From Ardenticatenales bacterium (lineage in GTDB: Bacteria; Chloroflexota; Anaerolineae; Promineifilales; UBA4811), in contig WSZX01000501.1 of the NCBI GenBank assembly GCA_013139935.1, positions 1 through 5,422 of the forward strand: a DNA stretch of 5,422 nucleotides, given 5' to 3'. Shown piece by piece: positions 5,302 to 5,422 of the stretch (position 1 is the first letter of the stretch; every line of letters begins with the position of its first letter). Under the pieces are notes generated by a model, which saw nothing but the letters and a program-made list of their open reading frames with translations, did no database searches and was not told where the DNA came from. A program made the translations under genes and the position numbers.

Positions 5302-5330
5302 TTGCCCCCATAGAACACTCGTGCTACAAT
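5302..5330 (+). promoter_or_regulatory. Sigma70-type promoter with extended -10, facing out of the window
   Basis: TTGCCC (5302-5307, 4 of 6 to the -35 consensus), exactly 17 bases, then TACAAT (5325-5330, 5 of 6) preceded by TG at 5322-5323. Transcription should begin near 5337. A GTG at 5337 opens a frame that stays open to the window end, but its protein (VKLYLARLRPP...) is not recognisable, so the downstream gene is undetermined. Confidence 0.58.
5311..5326 (+). promoter_or_regulatory. Possible LexA/SOS-like box in the outward promoter
   Basis: TAGAAC-actc-GTGCTA is an imperfect palindrome with one mismatched pair. Its core GAAC-N4-GTGC is one base from the GAAC-N4-GTTC core of Bacillus-type LexA sites. 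It lies in the promoter spacer and overlaps the first two bases of the -10, a classical repressor position. Identity of the binding protein is inference. Confidence 0.38.
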
Positions 5331-5422
5331 GAGAGCGTGAAGCTCTACCTTGCTCGCCTACGACCGCCTGCAACACACCGTGCCCAGGAAACCCGACACA
5401 CAACGGCCCGAGACTCCCAATG

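Noticed and set aside
4669..5403. 244-codon open frame on the minus strand
   Set aside because: It runs antisense to the end of permease 3 and the TPR remnant, both with clear homology on the plus strand; its protein is low in recognisable motifs and spans unrelated regions, as expected for a GC-rich shadow frame.
1..5422. CRISPR array, tRNA, rRNA or complete insertion sequence
   Set aside because: No regularly spaced identical repeats, no cloverleaf-like sequence and no transposase or terminal inverted repeats were seen by eye on either strand.

Overview
The window holds a TetR-regulated ABC-2 type export operon of about 4.2 kb, set between remnants of unrelated genes. By eye the flanks are GC-rich (sampled 60-base lines give about 60-73 %) and the operon is clearly AT-richer (about 35-50 %). 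The flanking proteins are an arginine deiminase/DDAH-like hydrolase next to an ArgE/DapE-like M20 deacylase, and a TPR protein of the kind abundant in Chloroflexota. My best guess is a GC-rich environmental bacterium of that sort, possibly Chloroflexota, carrying an acquired transporter island. This taxonomic call is an inference from protein style only.

Layout. Bases 3-251 encode the C-terminus of a deiminase-fold hydrolase that retains its catalytic Cys. Two bases later starts an M20 deacylase (254-512) that carries a frameshift near 319-321 and is cut off after about 80 residues. Bases 513-722 are a regulatory region with a good sigma70-type promoter (TTGACA, 17-base spacer, TAAGAT). It is followed immediately by two adjacent GTGACC-N4-GGTCAC-type palindromes that cover the predicted transcription start. 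Then come tetR (723-1373), the ABC ATPase (1370-2245, overlapping tetR by 4 bases), permease 1 (2255-3058), permease 2 (3071-3865), a 200-base spacer with palindromes, and permease 3 (4066-4860).

Permeases 2 and 3 are a tandem duplication: equal length and about 86 % protein identity by hand count, with the repeated unit starting just upstream of the start codon and ending about 35 bases after the stop. Copy 2 abuts a truncated TPR gene (4891-5184) that has an internal in-frame TAG. The last 240 bases hold no recognisable gene. They contain a good promoter (TTGCCC, 17-base spacer, TACAAT with an extended TG) with an imperfect LexA/SOS-like box lying across the spacer and -10, pointing to a gene beyond the window.

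How it works. The TetR protein probably represses its own operon through the tandem palindromes and is released by an unknown ligand. The ATPase then drives a membrane exporter made from permease 1 plus permease 2 or 3, which are distantly related to permease 1. The substrate cannot be read from sequence. I see a conventional efflux operon with an unusual duplicated subunit and a clear operator, not strong evidence for a wholly new system.
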